Below the pieces are notes generated by a model that worked only from the letters and a program-made list of their open reading frames with translations, did not search any database and had not been told where the DNA came from. DNA of 64,000 bases from Carallia brachiata (taxonomy: Eukaryota > Streptophyta > Magnoliopsida > Malpighiales > Rhizophoraceae). The stretch covers positions 3,922,213-3,986,212 of the forward strand of contig JADCRB010000030.1 in assembly GCA_021464245.1 (NCBI GenBank). The letters are read 5' to 3'. The position numbers and the translations under genes are program-made. The first letter of the stretch is position 1. Each line of letters starts with the position of its first letter. Below, in pieces: positions 19,361-32,000 of the stretch.

Positions 19361-22300
19361 CGCTACTCTTTGTCTAAAGAGTGAAAATATGAATAAAAAA
19401 TGAGAAAAAAAGAGGAAAATAGTATCGTCTATAAATTGTAATGTTTGTCACAATTTTTTTTTAATTGTTTTTGTGGATTATTTACATGATTGGTTGTAAA
19501 CAATATCATTGGCAACAAAGGCTAAAAAAAGGGGATCTGCCTCCATTTCCTTTAAGGACAACCTGAAACATTTTGGCAGTGATAATTGACATGCCAATCA
19601 CATCCTTTAAGACCATCAAACAGGACAAGTTTGGAAATGTTATACCTACTTGAGGCAAGGTTTGAAAGAGATATCAATAGGGTTTTGGGTAGTGGAGATA
19701 GTGGAAGGAAAGTCATTATATGCAATCAACAATAGAGGGAATGCATGCATAATACATTTTGTTGTCTTTTAATCTAATGACTAGAATGCAGTACGTTTGC
19801 ACCCAAAGTAAATTACATTGATATGTTTTCTTGTTATCATTGAAGTGGTTTTTTTTTTTTTTTTTGGGATGCAAATTTTATTCCAACTTATGCCCAGTTG
19901 GTAAAGACTCTTAATTTTCTAACTCCCATTGGCCAGTTCTGCTATCATAACCAGTGACTATCTTTGAATTTGTTCTTTCTTGTCATTTGATGTGATCCTC
20001 GAAGGTCTCTGCCTCATGTGCTAGTGATATTGTTAGAGAACCCGAGAGTCTAAAATTAGGGAGATTTCTAAGTAGGGTTTTAGTTAGCAATAGACCTTTG
20101 AGGGATTGTCTCTACAAATCTTTTACATTTATATGTTATTCATTTCTCACACTTTCAATGTGAGATTTTTTGACTACACAAGTCATAACTAAAATCCCAA
20201 CAGTCTCTCTCTCACGTGGTAGTCCCTTCTACATTAGGTTTGCTCTCATTGAACGTGCCAAGAGTTCATTACCACCACACAAAGCCCGTTCGCAAGCTAA
20301 TTTTGCTTTGCCTAATCTGAAAGTGTGCAAAAGACAATGCTCCAATATCCACGCTTGAGCCACATTTGTTATCACTCTTCTTTTGCACCTTTTCTTATGG
20401 AGTGTAACTAGTTTCTTCCTTCCTTGTGGTAGCAAAAACTATGGGAAATGCTTGTTGTTCATACTTGTCTCTTGCCAAAGTATAGGCTGATTCTCATCCC
20501 CATTCACACTTGTCTGTTGCTTTACTATCGGTTTAAAATCATCTTTTGGCGAATCATTGGCTTTGAAATCACTTATTGGAGAAATGCAAAAACTCAAGTC
20601 TCGAGACAAATCTTAATAGAGTCTAAGTAAGTAACAATTTGTACACTTGATATTACTTCTTAATCCAAAACCTTAAGGCATTGGAATAGGTCCTTCCTTC
20701 TTTTATGTTAATCATTCCTCTTATTTTCAATGTAAAATTTTTTAATCACACAACTAACACTTGAAATCTCAATAGATTGATTTGCATCAATTGGAATAGT
20801 TTTTGGGATAGATTTCTACTTTGTTAGATGTCTTTGTAGAGGTCAAGGATTTCTTTCCTGTTTTTGCTATTTTATTTATTAGAAAAATAAGACCATATAG
20901 TTACATTTATGTAATAACAAGGAGTAGCCATGTGTTTGTAACTCAAATGACATTGACAGTATGCCCGTAAAAGACCATTGACCTCCCAATCCCTATCTCC
21001 CAACCAGTTAGTCTAGATATATGATATCTCAAAAAAAAAAGTAATAACATAATTCTATTCAAAAATATCTAACAGTTTATTATATTTTTTTTATGAATTC
21101 AATCATCAAACATCTAACAACTAGAGTTGTCAATTTTTGACCTAATTTGATGGGTTGACTTATATCCGCCTAAAATAATATGATTCAAACCCGACTGGAA
21201 AATACATAGACCAAAAAATGAATCGAAACTAAATAACCCAAAAAATTTAGGATCGGCTCAGATGATGGGTGACACGTTGGATCACTTGTTCTTTTAAGAA
21301 AATAGAAAGTAAAATAAAAGATCATGAATCATATTTTATGTTATAAAAAATATAATTTCTACTATTTCCATTATAAATGTTAACAACAAATTTTTTTCTG
21401 AATATTTTCTGATTTTATGAATTAACATATTTTATTGTGCTTTTAGATTTTTTTTTCAAAATTCTAGAATTCTTAGTTGTTTTTGTAATTTTTTATTTCA
21501 CAGATTATTTTTACATTTTTTCGTATTTTGAAATTTTCAAAACTTTTTACAAAAATACCATATCATTAAAAAATGTGTGGGTCAACCCAACCTAGCCGGC
21601 CCGCATCCAAGTGATTCAAACCTGAAATAAGTTGAGGATAACTTGACTTCGAAGTAGTCGATTGGAAACAACCCAAATTTAAAGTGACATGATCCGACGA
21701 CCCATTCTAATACCTTTGTTAACAATTCAAATCATTTTATTACTAATTTAAAACTACTATTATAAAGGCCAAAAAAAATTGTTTTCTTATTTATATAAAA
21801 AGAAGAGTTGACTCCAAGAGACATAAAACGTTATAGGTAATCGCAAAAGACCATTCGTATTTGAAGATAAAGGGATGACATTCATCTCGAGTTTCTCAAT
21901 TCATTCTTATGTTTATGGGCATTCACAGATGAGACCTTGGAAATTCATCAAATTAGTTTTTGTATTCGGATTAGGTGTGAACTTAGATTTGAACCTCATA
22001 TTTTATTAATAATTAACTTTGTTTTATTGTTAAAGAGAAATAGCTCTATTGGTATTGAAATCGTCTTAAAAGCTAAAAGTCTAGAATTCCAATCGGAATC
22101 AATTTAAAAAAAAAAAAGAAGAAAAGCTTTGTTTTATTGACAAAAAAATAACTTGATCTGAAAATTATGTAAAGTACTTTTACTAGTGGAGTATGCTATT
22201 CTATTTTGCTAAAATTAGACATCGACCCCTTGCGTCTGAACAAAAGAGTCCAATAACTATACATCACAATCATTTCATCTAGTGTGATTTGTTGGACTTT

Positions 22301-22740
22301 TTTTTTTTCTTTTTTTCTTTTTGGTTTATATTGAATAGATTAATCTTTTGATTAAAAAGGATATTTTCTGGGTATCAGATGCATTGAATTGAATTTTGCC
22401 CAAATTAAGTGAAAAAAAGAAAAGCAGAAATAAATTCTCTCCAGTCTGATTTCCTCTTTGCTAATCTAATAAACAATTGAAAGATACAAATTTGATACAA
22501 GATTTCTTGATGGAAATATGCCTCATAATGGAATCGCAGACAACTGAAGAGAAGCATTTTGTGAAGGAAAAAAAAAAGAAGCAGAATCCATATCATTACA
22601 ACACAAATCAAGCACACAACTTTATTGATGTCACGCGGGTATTACAATTTTTATTTTTTTGGGGGGATCATTTACACAAACATCTTTATTTATTGGTCAA
22701 TTTGCACATTACTTGTTACCCAATTTTCTCTAGTTTGGTG
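19361..22740. other. Unit A spacer, no gene
   Basis: No recognisable coding sequence. 19.97-20.8 kb contains two related blocks (ATTTATATGTTATTCATTTC near 20.13, TTTATGTTAATCATTCC near 20.70) that look like decayed LTR-type repeat and are also in unit B. 22.4-22.74 kb is the downstream flank of the BBE-like gene. Confidence 0.5.
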
Positions 22741-22741
22741 T

Positions 22742-24355
22742 TTACTCACCTCGATAAAGAGGTGGAATGCTTTGTTCATTTCTAAAGAAATTGGTAGGAT
22801 CAACTGCAGTCTTGACCTGCACTAACTTTTGAAAATTATTTTTGAAATATTTAGTACCCCAAATAGTTGCTTGCCCATAACTTGTGTGACCATGCTCCTT
22901 GTTCTTCCCCAGATCAAGATCCCTATAATTCACATATGCTTCTCGTGGATTTTTGGAAACATAGGGAGCCATGTAGTTGTACAGTTGTCTGATCCAACGT
23001 AAATGCCTTTGAGTCCCCTTCTTGCCTTCACTGCCCGGAGATACTGTGTACACCATTTTGTACAAATTTCCAGCCCTGTGTGGAAAAGGGACGCTGGATT
23101 CTGATATTTCACTCATTTTTCCTCCATATGCTACGAGGAGTACGTCTGCAAGTTCGACTTCCTGAAACCTTTTCCAAATCTCTTTGAATGCATTTTCTGG
23201 TATAGGTTCCTTAACATAGTCAGATTTTGCTTTGAATATTGTTTTTGTGTAGGTAGTCCAATCAAGTAGAACTTCCAATGACGAATTTCTTGGAAATCCG
23301 GCCACATATAGCTCGGACTCAATCCAACTCATTTCTTTGCAATCTTCTTTCGTCACGTTGAGCTCGGGGAATCTCTCTTGCATCAATGGAAGAAGCTGAT
23401 TCTTGCCACCAAGAAACACAGCAATGAATGCAGCTCCAATTGGTGGGATTCCAGCCTGAGTGGAATTGATTTTGTATAGGATAGCTAACATAAATATATC
23501 TTCGGGAAGCTTATTGGCTACGTATTGCCAACGATGGACGAGCTCGGTTGCATTGTCTTCCAAGGATTTACCAATCGTGAATACTGTCACAGTCGGAGGG
23601 ACTTGAACTAGTTTTATCTTCCACTCAATGACCACGCCGAAACTGTTTCCTCCTCCTCCTCGAATTGCCCAAAATAGATCTTCTCCCATTGACGATCTAT
23701 TGAGAATTCTACCCTTAGCATCAACCAAATGTGCATCAATTATATTGTCTGCAGCAAGGCCATACTTGCGCAGCAAGGTGCCGTATCCTCCCCCACTGAA
23801 GTGTCCACCAACACCAATAGTCGGGCAAACCCCGGCTGGAAAGGCTAGAGTCCTACTTTTCTCTGCAATTCTGTAGTAAAGCTCACCTAAAGTCGCACCA
23901 GCTTGAACCCACGAAACATTTTTTGCTACATCTACGGTGATCGCTCGAAAATTAATTAGATCAATGATGAGAAATGGGGAAGTTGTTGAACTTGAAGCGT
24001 AGGAAAGACCTTCGAAATCGTGACCCCCACTTCGAATTCTCACTTGCAGGTTGTGCCTCTCGAACAATAGATTGTGGATTGAATTTGTGACACATCTGTT
24101 GGTGTGATAATGACTTGAGGTTTTGGCGTCGAAGTTGTATTGAACCTCAGGTTTTGTAAAGTAGACTGCAAGACAGAGGAGTATGAGGAGTTTTTTGGGG
24201 TGTAAATGACCTTGGAAATGGAGGTGGAGTTTTGGGAATGGTGGGAAAGACAGAAGGAAATCCTCATGAGTGTGAGTTGAAGTTACCCATGAGAACGACA
24301 GTAGAAGGAGAACAAGAAATGGGAACACTGAAGAGCTAAGCCTTAGAGAACTCAT
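22742..24355 (-). CDS. BBE-like FAD-linked oxidase with a frame-shifted N-terminal segment
   Basis: One exon; 537 codons from the ATG at 24355 (an in-frame ATG at 24382 would add nine). The family uses bicovalent FAD to oxidise alcohols, sugars or alkaloids in the apoplast or vacuole. Seen (numbering from 24355): secretion signal ([17 protein letters not shown]); flavin-linking His112 in RSGGHDFEG and Cys177 in PAGVCPTIGVGGHFSGGG; FWAIRGGGGNSFG; and the C-terminal YVNYRDLDLG and TSYGQATIWGTKYF substrate/FAD domain. Length is normal. Residues about 35-100 are in the wrong frame: compared with unit B, two bases are missing near 24253 and one near 24057. The proper frame there reads KVIYTPKNSSYSSVLQ and [12 protein letters not shown], family motifs now lost together with the N-terminal disulfide cysteines. 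It is therefore either a pseudogene with a preserved ORF or a strongly altered enzyme. Confidence 0.8.
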   Translation of the reverse strand: MSSLRLSSSVFPFLVLLLLSFSWVTSTHTHEDFLLSFPPFPKLHLHFQGHLHPKKLLILLCLAVYFTKPEVQYNFDAKTSSHYHTNRCVTNSIHNLLFERHNLQVRIRSGGHDFEGLSYASSSTTSPFLIIDLINFRAITVDVAKNVSWVQAGATLGELYYRIAEKSRTLAFPAGVCPTIGVGGHFSGGGYGTLLRKYGLAADNIIDAHLVDAKGRILNRSSMGEDLFWAIRGGGGNSFGVVIEWKIKLVQVPPTVTVFTIGKSLEDNATELVHRWQYVANKLPEDIFMLAILYKINSTQAGIPPIGAAFIAVFLGGKNQLLPLMQERFPELNVTKEDCKEMSWIESELYVAGFPRNSSLEVLLDWTTYTKTIFKAKSDYVKEPIPENAFKEIWKRFQEVELADVLLVAYGGKMSEISESSVPFPHRAGNLYKMVYTVSPGSEGKKGTQRHLRWIRQLYNYMAPYVSKNPREAYVNYRDLDLGKNKEHGHTSYGQATIWGTKYFKNNFQKLVQVKTAVDPTNFFRNEQSIPPLYRGE

Positions 24356-24406
24356 TGTTAATTGTTGCTTGCGTTTGAGCATAATACCAAAGGATAAGAG
24401 GCTCCC

Positions 24407-24415
24407 TTATTTATA
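24407..24415 (-). promoter_or_regulatory. TATA box of the unit A BBE-like gene
   Basis: Minus strand TATAAATAA, conserved at the same spacing in the other two copies. It lies only about 25 bp upstream of the first ATG (24382), so transcription probably begins near or after that ATG and the ATG at 24355 is the likelier start. Confidence 0.65.
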
Positions 24416-24419
24416 GTAA

Positions 24420-26300
24420 TGAGGATAATGTATAAAAGTTCACAACGTGAAAACTTGGTGGACAACTCAAGCATCCAGATGGCAGTTTCTCTGAATTTAT
24501 AATGGAAAATTAGCAGGTCGAAATCAAGAATTTTGACTTTTGCACATGATGCGATGTTTTTGCTGGTTTTATCAATCTCTATAATCTATAGTTCAAGTAC
24601 TAGTTGATATTGTCATGTATCCCTTCGTACTGAAGTTTTTGTTGCTTCTCCTCATCATTTCGTATGGGAATACCATGGTAAGTTCATGTTTTAGTCTATT
24701 AAAATGTCTGTTAGGTGTAAGCTATATAAGTTCTAGTTAAATAGAAAGAAAAGATGTTTTCAACGTACAGACTTTGGTATCATAGAGTTAAAGAAGAGTC
24801 TTGCATTCGTAACTTTTAACTTTGTTTCACGAAGAAACATGATCTTGAAAAAAAAATGTGTGACTTTTGTGTGATTTTCAGGTTTCAAGGAGTAATTATA
24901 TTATTATATATATATATTTTTTTCTATCATTTTGGGTTGGTTTGTGTCCATGTATAAGATCATGAGCACTTTTCTTATGCCAATGCAACGAATCCTCTCG
25001 CGCGATTCTATTTAAAAGGATTTTTATTTTAATTTTCTTTTTTAAGTGAGTGTAATTTATTCATAATCTTACACCATATAATAAGTGAAGTATACTTAAA
25101 TAAAAAAATTAAAAATAATATTTAAATGATATTAGATCATGAATTAATATTACTCACCAAAAAAAAAGAGTAAAATTAACAAACACCCTCACTTGATTAA
25201 TTTTCTTTTTATATGCTCGAATGGTCAAATTCCTGACTTATCCGTGAGCAATAAACGAATGAACAAGAGCTTGGTTTTGCCGCACAGTGCGGCGCCAACT
25301 TTTTCCAAATAAGCAATGGGTTTCCTTGAAATTTTCTTCGGTGATCCATTCCCACCAGTCAAATGTTTTGCTAAAAAAATTACATGGTCAAAGGTATTTA
25401 TCTTTTCAAGACATATATTTTTTTCTTTTTGGTGAAGGAGACTTTGCAAGCATTTTTTTTACCATTGCAATCAGTTTCTTTCATGACACTTAGTGACGCA
25501 GGATGGAATCGCAATCAGCACTAGGTGCAATCTGGCTAAGTTGAGGTAAAAAAGAAATTAGAAATTTTAGAAAACTTGGTTCTTAAGTATTGATAGATAT
25601 TGTTTTAGAATAATTCATCGATTCCTTATTACTTAAATTCTTTTTTTGCTGTTCAAAAACAAATTCTTATTATATTGATTTAATTTCCAGTTATCTTTTG
25701 ATTGGTCATACAAAGATATCACCTCGCGTGAATTTAAAATAACGCACATAGGCCACCCACTTGGGCTTAGGCCTCTCCAAGTGGCCCCAGGAGTTTGCTA
25801 GAGGAGCTTACTAGAGAGGCTCAGACAGACTCAAACTCCTACAATTCTGAGCTATCATCTAACAGACACCAGTCAAATTCATCATGAGTGGAACTTACGT
25901 CTTTTTAAACATTAGACTACCACAGGTCGGTATATATATATAGAGACTCGCCTAAGAAAGGGGCCGATCCGATCTGATTCTAACCCAATCCAGGACTCCC
26001 AATCTAATCTAAACAACTCCTCATAGGCAACCTCTCTAACTCTGACTTCCTCTACCACACACACACACACACTCGTAAGCACCTTTACATACAGATCGAC
26101 GAGACGCCCACCTATGGTGTCTCATCACTATAAGTTACCCAAGAGGACCTCATCAGGCCCTCGATCCTGCTTGACTTCTTATTGGCTTAAGCGTCGAGAT
26201 GCTTACACTGGAGGGACCCTTGGCCCAAGCGTTGATGTTTTACAAGTCCACACACGAGGGCCCATGATAACTGAACCCACAACTAAGGACCACCATCATC
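24420..26300. other. Upstream flank of the unit A BBE-like gene
   Basis: Collinear with about 54.53-56.27 kb. No gene. Contains a short (AC)n tract near 26057-26072. Blocks GCATGTCAATTG-like and GGCCTCTCCAAG (25.77 kb) are shared with unit B. Confidence 0.5.
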
Positions 26301-26311
26301 AATAAGCAGAC

Positions 26312-26522
26312 TTTTTTTTTTCTTGGGATAAATCAATGGATATTTCATTAAAAAAACTTGATAAAGTACATATTCAACCTAGCATCCTATCAGAACTCAC
26401 CAATGAAATAACCTGAACTTGTAAGCACTTACAAGAAAATGATAAACTAAAACTTGTTACACCCAATTACAACATCTCAACCATGCAACTAGGGGGTTGG
26501 CCTATAAATCGCTTGTTTTGCA
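26312..26522 (-). mobile_element. Poly(A)-tailed retroposon, copy 1
   Basis: On the minus strand it starts GCAAAACAAGCGATTTATAGG, runs through CTTGTAAGTGCTTACAAG and ends in an A-run at about 26312, followed by GTCTGCTTATTGATGATGG. That following sequence is a variant of the target site seen beside copy 2. No open frame; probably SINE-like or a 3' fragment of a LINE. Confidence 0.55.
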
Positions 26523-26695
26523 AGAAGTTTGTTCCCCTTAAGTAAGATTTTGGATTCGAGTCTTATGAATGAAGAAAATGGGTGCTAGGAGAGATATAAC
26601 CCCCTTTCATGGGTTTACTCGGCTCGCACCGGATTAGTCGATGTCCAATTAAATTTCGGATACCGGAGTTTCAGACTAAAAAAATAAACTGTAAC
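26490..26695 (+). mobile_element. tRNA-related SINE-like sequence
   Basis: Contains GGATTCGAGTCTTATGAATG, a B-box-like stretch, then GCACCGGATTAGTCGATGTCC and TTCGGATACCGGAGTTTCAG, words found in many plant tRNA-derived SINEs. Its body is present in inverted orientation at about 28665-28822, and its first bases, also inverted, at 28174. Confidence 0.5.
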
Positions 26696-28173
26696 CGATT
26701 ATTACTTTAGTGTAATTGCATTAAATTTTTTTTAAAAAACACTCATCTAGTTTTAAATTCTCATTTTTTAATTATTATTTCACATTTTTACAATATAATG
26801 TACTAAATTAATAATTAATTGTATTTTTATAGTGATTATGACTGCACAATATAATTCTAAACATCCCACTCTATTTAAAAAGTCAGCGGTAGACAAAACA
26901 ATTTTAATTTGATTAGGAGGCTGAAAGATATTTTTGTTTATTCCAACTTTATCTCCTTCTCTCATTTATATTTCTTTAGTGTATTCCTTTTTTTTTTTTT
27001 TTGAGAAATTCTTTAGTGCATATAATCTCTCAATCAACTAACTAGCAACACGCTCAATTTGCAATCCACTCTCATTCACTCATTCTTTTTTTTTTTTTTT
27101 TGTTTTTTGTTCATTAGAAATCTATTACATCATGAATTATATAATATTGACAGCTACTTTAATTTTAAGTTTTCACTACTTCAGTGTTTACATAGAAACC
27201 AATCCACTCTTTCTACCCAATTAAACCCACCACAAAATTTCATCTTTCCTTAATGTGTATTGGGAACTTGAAACTCCTTCCAGAAGTAAAAAAGGTGATT
27301 TTTTGGACATTCATTTATTCTTTCTTGGTCTCCAATTCTTTGGGTGCAGTTTGCCTCCTTTTCTTCTGTTTGTTCTTTATTCTTTTTTTTTTTTTGCCTT
27401 ATCTTAATTGTTATTTTAAAAAAAAAAAACTCACAGTCAAATGATAATGTTTTTTTTTCTCTATGTTAATACCTAACATTGTGGTTGAAGAAAATAGAAT
27501 ACAGTTATAATAAAATGAGCTGAATGATTTGAAGAAGCTGAAACTTCAATACTATCCAGAGCATGTTTTGTTCTATGTATGGAAAAAATATTTGGTTCGA
27601 ATTCTAACATAATATGAATATAACCGAAAAGAAATAACAACTGAAATAATTTATCATGAAACCTTAACAAGTAATTTGTTTAACTTTTATTTCTCATATA
27701 TATTAAGACTCTCGTTTCCACGACTCTTAAATTTTTTTTTTCATGGAATACACATAAGAGACTTTAAATATGAAACCGTAAGTCTGACTTGCACAATCTA
27801 AGTTTATCTCTACTAAAGTTTAAAAAACAATTCAAAACTTCTAACTTACAATAAGGAGTAGAAAAGAATTCAAAAAAAAAAAAAAGAAGAAAAACTCTAT
27901 TCTAGAACATGTGTTCAATTCTACTAAACATCTACAAAATCAGACAGCCAATTGGATATTGATATGAAAGTAAGTGACGCGCGGTCTAATACACCATTAA
28001 AGCAAAGAGAAAACTCTCAAAAGAATGATAATGTTAAAATGACATCTTATTTTATTTGGATTGATATTTCGGTGGGATACTTTACCTCTTAGGCTTACAC
28101 ACATTTATAGTTGAAAAGTCTACCTAGCAAAGAAAATGACTGCTGACCAAGTTTGCTTGATGACTGATGGCGT

Positions 28174-28384
28174 TGCAAAACAAGCGATTTATAGGCCAAC
28201 CCCCTGTTTGCATGGTTGTGATGTTGTAATTGGGTGTCACAAGTTTTAGTTTATCATTTTCTTGTAAGTGCTTACAAGTTCAGGTTATTTCATTGGTGAG
28301 TTCTGATAGGATGCTAGGTTGAATATGTACTTTATCAAGTTTTTTTAATGAAATATCCATTGATTTATCCAAAGAAAAAAAAAA
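28174..28384 (+). mobile_element. Poly(A)-tailed retroposon, copy 2, with target duplication
   Basis: Same sequence as copy 1 in plus orientation, ending in an A-run at about 28384. It is flanked by AAGTTTGCTTGATGACTGAT (28149) and AAGTTTGCTTATCGACTGGT (28383), a long imperfect duplication as expected for LINE-type integration. Unit B at about 56.26 kb has this target once, inverted and without the insert. Confidence 0.65.
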
Positions 28385-29027
28385 GTTTGCTTATCGACTG
28401 GTGGAATAAAGTTGGAATAAACAAAAATATCTTCAGCCTCCTAATCAAATTAAAATTGTTTTGTCTACCGATGACTTTTTAAATAGAGTGGGATTTTAGA
28501 ATTATACTGTGCAGTCATACTACTATAAATATACAATTAATTATTAATTTAGTATAATTATATTGTAAAATGTGAAATAATAATTATAAAATGAGAATTT
28601 AAAACTAGATGAGTGTTTTTTAAAAAATTTAATGCAATTACACTAAAATAATAATTGGTTACATTTTATTTTTTTGGTCTAAAATCCCGATATTCGAAAT
28701 CTAATTGGAAATCGACTAATCCGGTGCGATCCGAGTAGATCCATGAAATGGAGTTAAAACTCTCCCAATGCCTATTTCTCCATTCACAAGACTCGAACCC
28801 GACTTTATTTAAAGGAACAAGCTCTTCATCCTAAGGTATTTGCGCTGTGAGATAAGAGTGACTTCCGCGGATTTCCATTGTGATTTCACTCTAACCGTGC
28901 GCTGATCATGATATTGAAAGACTAGTGATTCAACTTCAAGGTCTTAGACTGTGGAACATCCTCCAATTGAGGTATCTAAATTTTACAGTAATTTTTCTTG
29001 TGGAAAGTAATGCCTTTAATTTCTTAC

Positions 29028-32000
29028 ATTGGTATCAAAGCCTGTATGAGTTGTTTCCTAGCCTTATTTGATAATATGCAAGGTTGAGGGTAAATTTCCA
29101 AAAAAAAAAAAAAACGGGCTGGTTGTTAGACCCATTCATGGCACTTTGGTGTAGATGGCGTGTTAAGGCCTGCTTTTTATTTGTGTGCATGAGAATATAT
29201 TTGAAATTATTTGGGGGCCTGGATTTCTTTGAGTCGAGACAACTTGAAGGTTGTAGTTTCTGAACCAGAAAATTTTAAATCCAAATTACTTTTAAAACGA
29301 TGAGTTTTAGGATGTGAAATTTGCAAAGAGATGTAGTTCTTGTTACAAGGATTCCATATCATAAGCCCCGTCAGAATCCTGGTAGATAGAGACAATTTTT
29401 ACAAATATATAGTCGTATTCTGTCAAGACTTTTTGAGGAAGAATAAGACGATTGGTGGTCACGTGCTCCCGAAAACTGTAAATTTCCTTTTGGAACCGTT
29501 TGAGCGGTGGGCAGTAACGACCAGTGGCATAATGCCACGTGCAAACCCAAAAAAAAAAAGAAAACTGCTTCTGTCTGTTGCGAAACTGCTCCGCTCTTTT
29601 GCAGTTTGCGCTGCCGTAGATTTGTAAAACGCTGTTTTTTTTTTTTTTTTTTTGTCTACAAAGAATTTTAATAAGTAAATGAAAAGAAGGAAGAATGAAA
29701 TTGGTGGTGATCTCAACAACAACTAAAGTAAAAATTCAACCTTCCTAAAAATACGTGAGAAGCGACTAGCGAGGACAAAGGGACAGTTGCTTAATTCCTC
29801 GAGGACACGTTTTGATCGCCGAAGAAACAAGGAAAAAAACTTGACATTCATACTTTAGTAGTTAGTTATATTTGATATATACGTTATGATAGGTTTGTTA
29901 ATTTTTATAACAAAATTAATAATATATGATATAAAAAATTAATACATAATTTTTTATCATTTCTTATTACAAAAATAATAAACGTTATTATAAAAATAAT
30001 TAAATTCACCACAAAAAATATATTTTATTTATATACCATCTATATATAAAAATATGTATTAAAAAATTAAAAACTTTTTTATACACGTGTTCAAGTTGTG
30101 AAATAATTATTAAAAAAAAAAAGGAGTCACGGCAATTGATAGGGGTCCATCGTACACGTGACATAGAACTTATCCAACTCATCAAGTGTTGTCTTATCGA
30201 TCAAAGTGGAAAGTTAGAAGTCTAAATTAAATAGACCAAAAACTTTCAATTTTTGTTAATTAGACCATAAACTTTCAATTTTTGACTCGCGGCTTAGTAA
30301 GCTGGTGTCCTTCATATCTTGTACTTTTGAAAAACCAAATTACTGAATTGTGGCAATTAAGTTCATGTGTTAAAGAAAAAAACAAATATATGGCGACTAG
30401 ACAAGGGGAACCTCATTGTCATGTGCAAAATTAAAGCACGTAATGTAGCAGAAGGTTGCCTTCTGCATACTTAATGAAGGGACAAACATATCCAAGATAT
30501 ATATATTTGGGTGAGTAAGAGTGCCCAATGGCATGATGCCACCTGTTTATTTTGGTCAAGGCCTAACAAGAATAAGGCTACATACGAAGTGGTGGTTGAT
30601 AAATGAAAGTTTACAGGCATAAGGTGAGCATTAAAGTATTGAGCTCCTAACGGGGCAATCGTGCACAGATATTTTCCCTACGTAACTACCTTGTTGCCTT
30701 GCTGCACATAATGAAAGAATATAAAAGCCGAGCTCAAATTCAAACTTAATGCTAATTTATTCAAATGGTCTAATGCATAAGGTCTGAAAGAGTGATACCA
30801 TACCAAGTGGTATGATGACACTTGTAGGGACTGCGTTATCAAAAACTAAGGGAGCCATGAATATTTGATTTTAATGAGTTAATATATGGTACCTTGTGAG
30901 CATAGAAAATGAGACAAAGTTATTATGGTGCCTAAGAATCATAATTTAGTATAAGGTATATCATGAAATTGAAATTTGTGATAAATTGTTATTTGACATG
31001 TCATGAATATGTATATGAGATTCATATAATTTCACGATGTCAATATTAATATGCCTTACACAATTATATATGATTACATGACTAAATTTGATTATGAGAT
31101 CTTAACAACATGCTTACATTAATTTATGAGAAATTTATTTATAGGCTAAATTTAACATGCCTTTATAAATTACCCAAGCATGATTTAACTTATTTCTTGT
31201 GAGTAATAGCAAGTTAAAAAGAAAAAATAATTATATGCATTAGAGTCAATAGCAAAATTATGTGAGTTAATTTTTGCTTTTATGTTGTTGGCATATGCAA
31301 TTGTTTATGTCATGTAATATACACGTTAAAAAACCAATAAAGAATCTTAATCTCAGTGAGAGATCTAGATTCTAGTAGGAGTTTATAGATTGGAAGAATT
31401 GAAAAAATTTCTCATCTATGGAGCTAAAATTTTTCGAGAATTAACTAAAAGAATGATAATTAGACATTGGAATATGGGAGATGATTGTAAGCATAGCGAA
31501 CTTTCAATCTTGTATCCTTTGTTAGATAATCATTAGTTTTAGTTGAGTTTGTTGCAAAATTAATGTACATGTGTGGTTGTATTGGTATCTCTATGCGCTA
31601 GTGTCTCTTAATTAGGTCCATAAAACATGGCAACTTGTGTTTGCTAAGTAAGAATTGGACATCAACAAAGGAAATTGAAAAATTTTCATTTCATAAAAAT
31701 CTAGTTTAATCTTAAGAAAGGAATGTACTCAAAAAATTTATATCGCGTCATGTTTTGAATTTGAAAATGAAAATATGACTCGCCATGTAGAGACCGAGAG
31801 ACCTAGCTAGGTAAGTATTTCTTGCAAAACAATGCTGAGAAATATGAGAGTTGATCTCTTTAAAGGGTTTGACAAATATTTCACTTGTCAAATAATATGG
31901 TTTGCCGTAAAAATAGATTTTTGAGGTGTATTTACAATTGAGTAAAAGGTGACTAAATGTGAGTATTAAATATTCGCTAAGCACTTATGTGATAGCATTG

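Larger units (their letters stand above)
18608..26300 (+). repeat. BBE repeat unit A
   Basis: Collinear with unit B: 18.68-21.33 kb with 37.82-40.37 kb; 21.33-21.92 with 42.74-43.34; 21.92-26.29 with 52.03-56.27. Both hold a BBE-like gene in the same place and orientation. The differences are inserts in unit B and an inversion at the end of unit A. Divergence is moderate in non-coding DNA and low in the gene. Confidence 0.85.
26305..28840. repeat. Inverted segment bordered by repeat arms
   Basis: DNA at 26.96-28.14 kb is the reverse complement of 57.48-56.27 kb in unit B, so it is inverted relative to its flanks. Arms 26312-26522 and 28174-28384 are inverted copies, and 26525-26955 and 28405-28825 are a second inverted pair. 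The order is arm1-arm2 on the left and arm1'-arm2' on the right, so it is not a simple palindrome. No gene inside; frames of 60-65 codons are in AT-rich DNA. Confidence 0.7.

Noticed and set aside
23628..23876. 82-codon plus-strand frame opposite the BBE-like gene
   Set aside because: Antisense shadow of the conserved FAD-binding segment.
26490..26600. Possible tRNA gene (TTGGCCTATAA, GGATTCGAGTC)
   Set aside because: Only a B-box-like word is present; no cloverleaf can be formed and the body is SINE-like.
29459..29722. 87- and 95-codon overlapping frames on both strands
   Set aside because: Driven by poly-A and poly-T tracts inside a non-coding LTR element.
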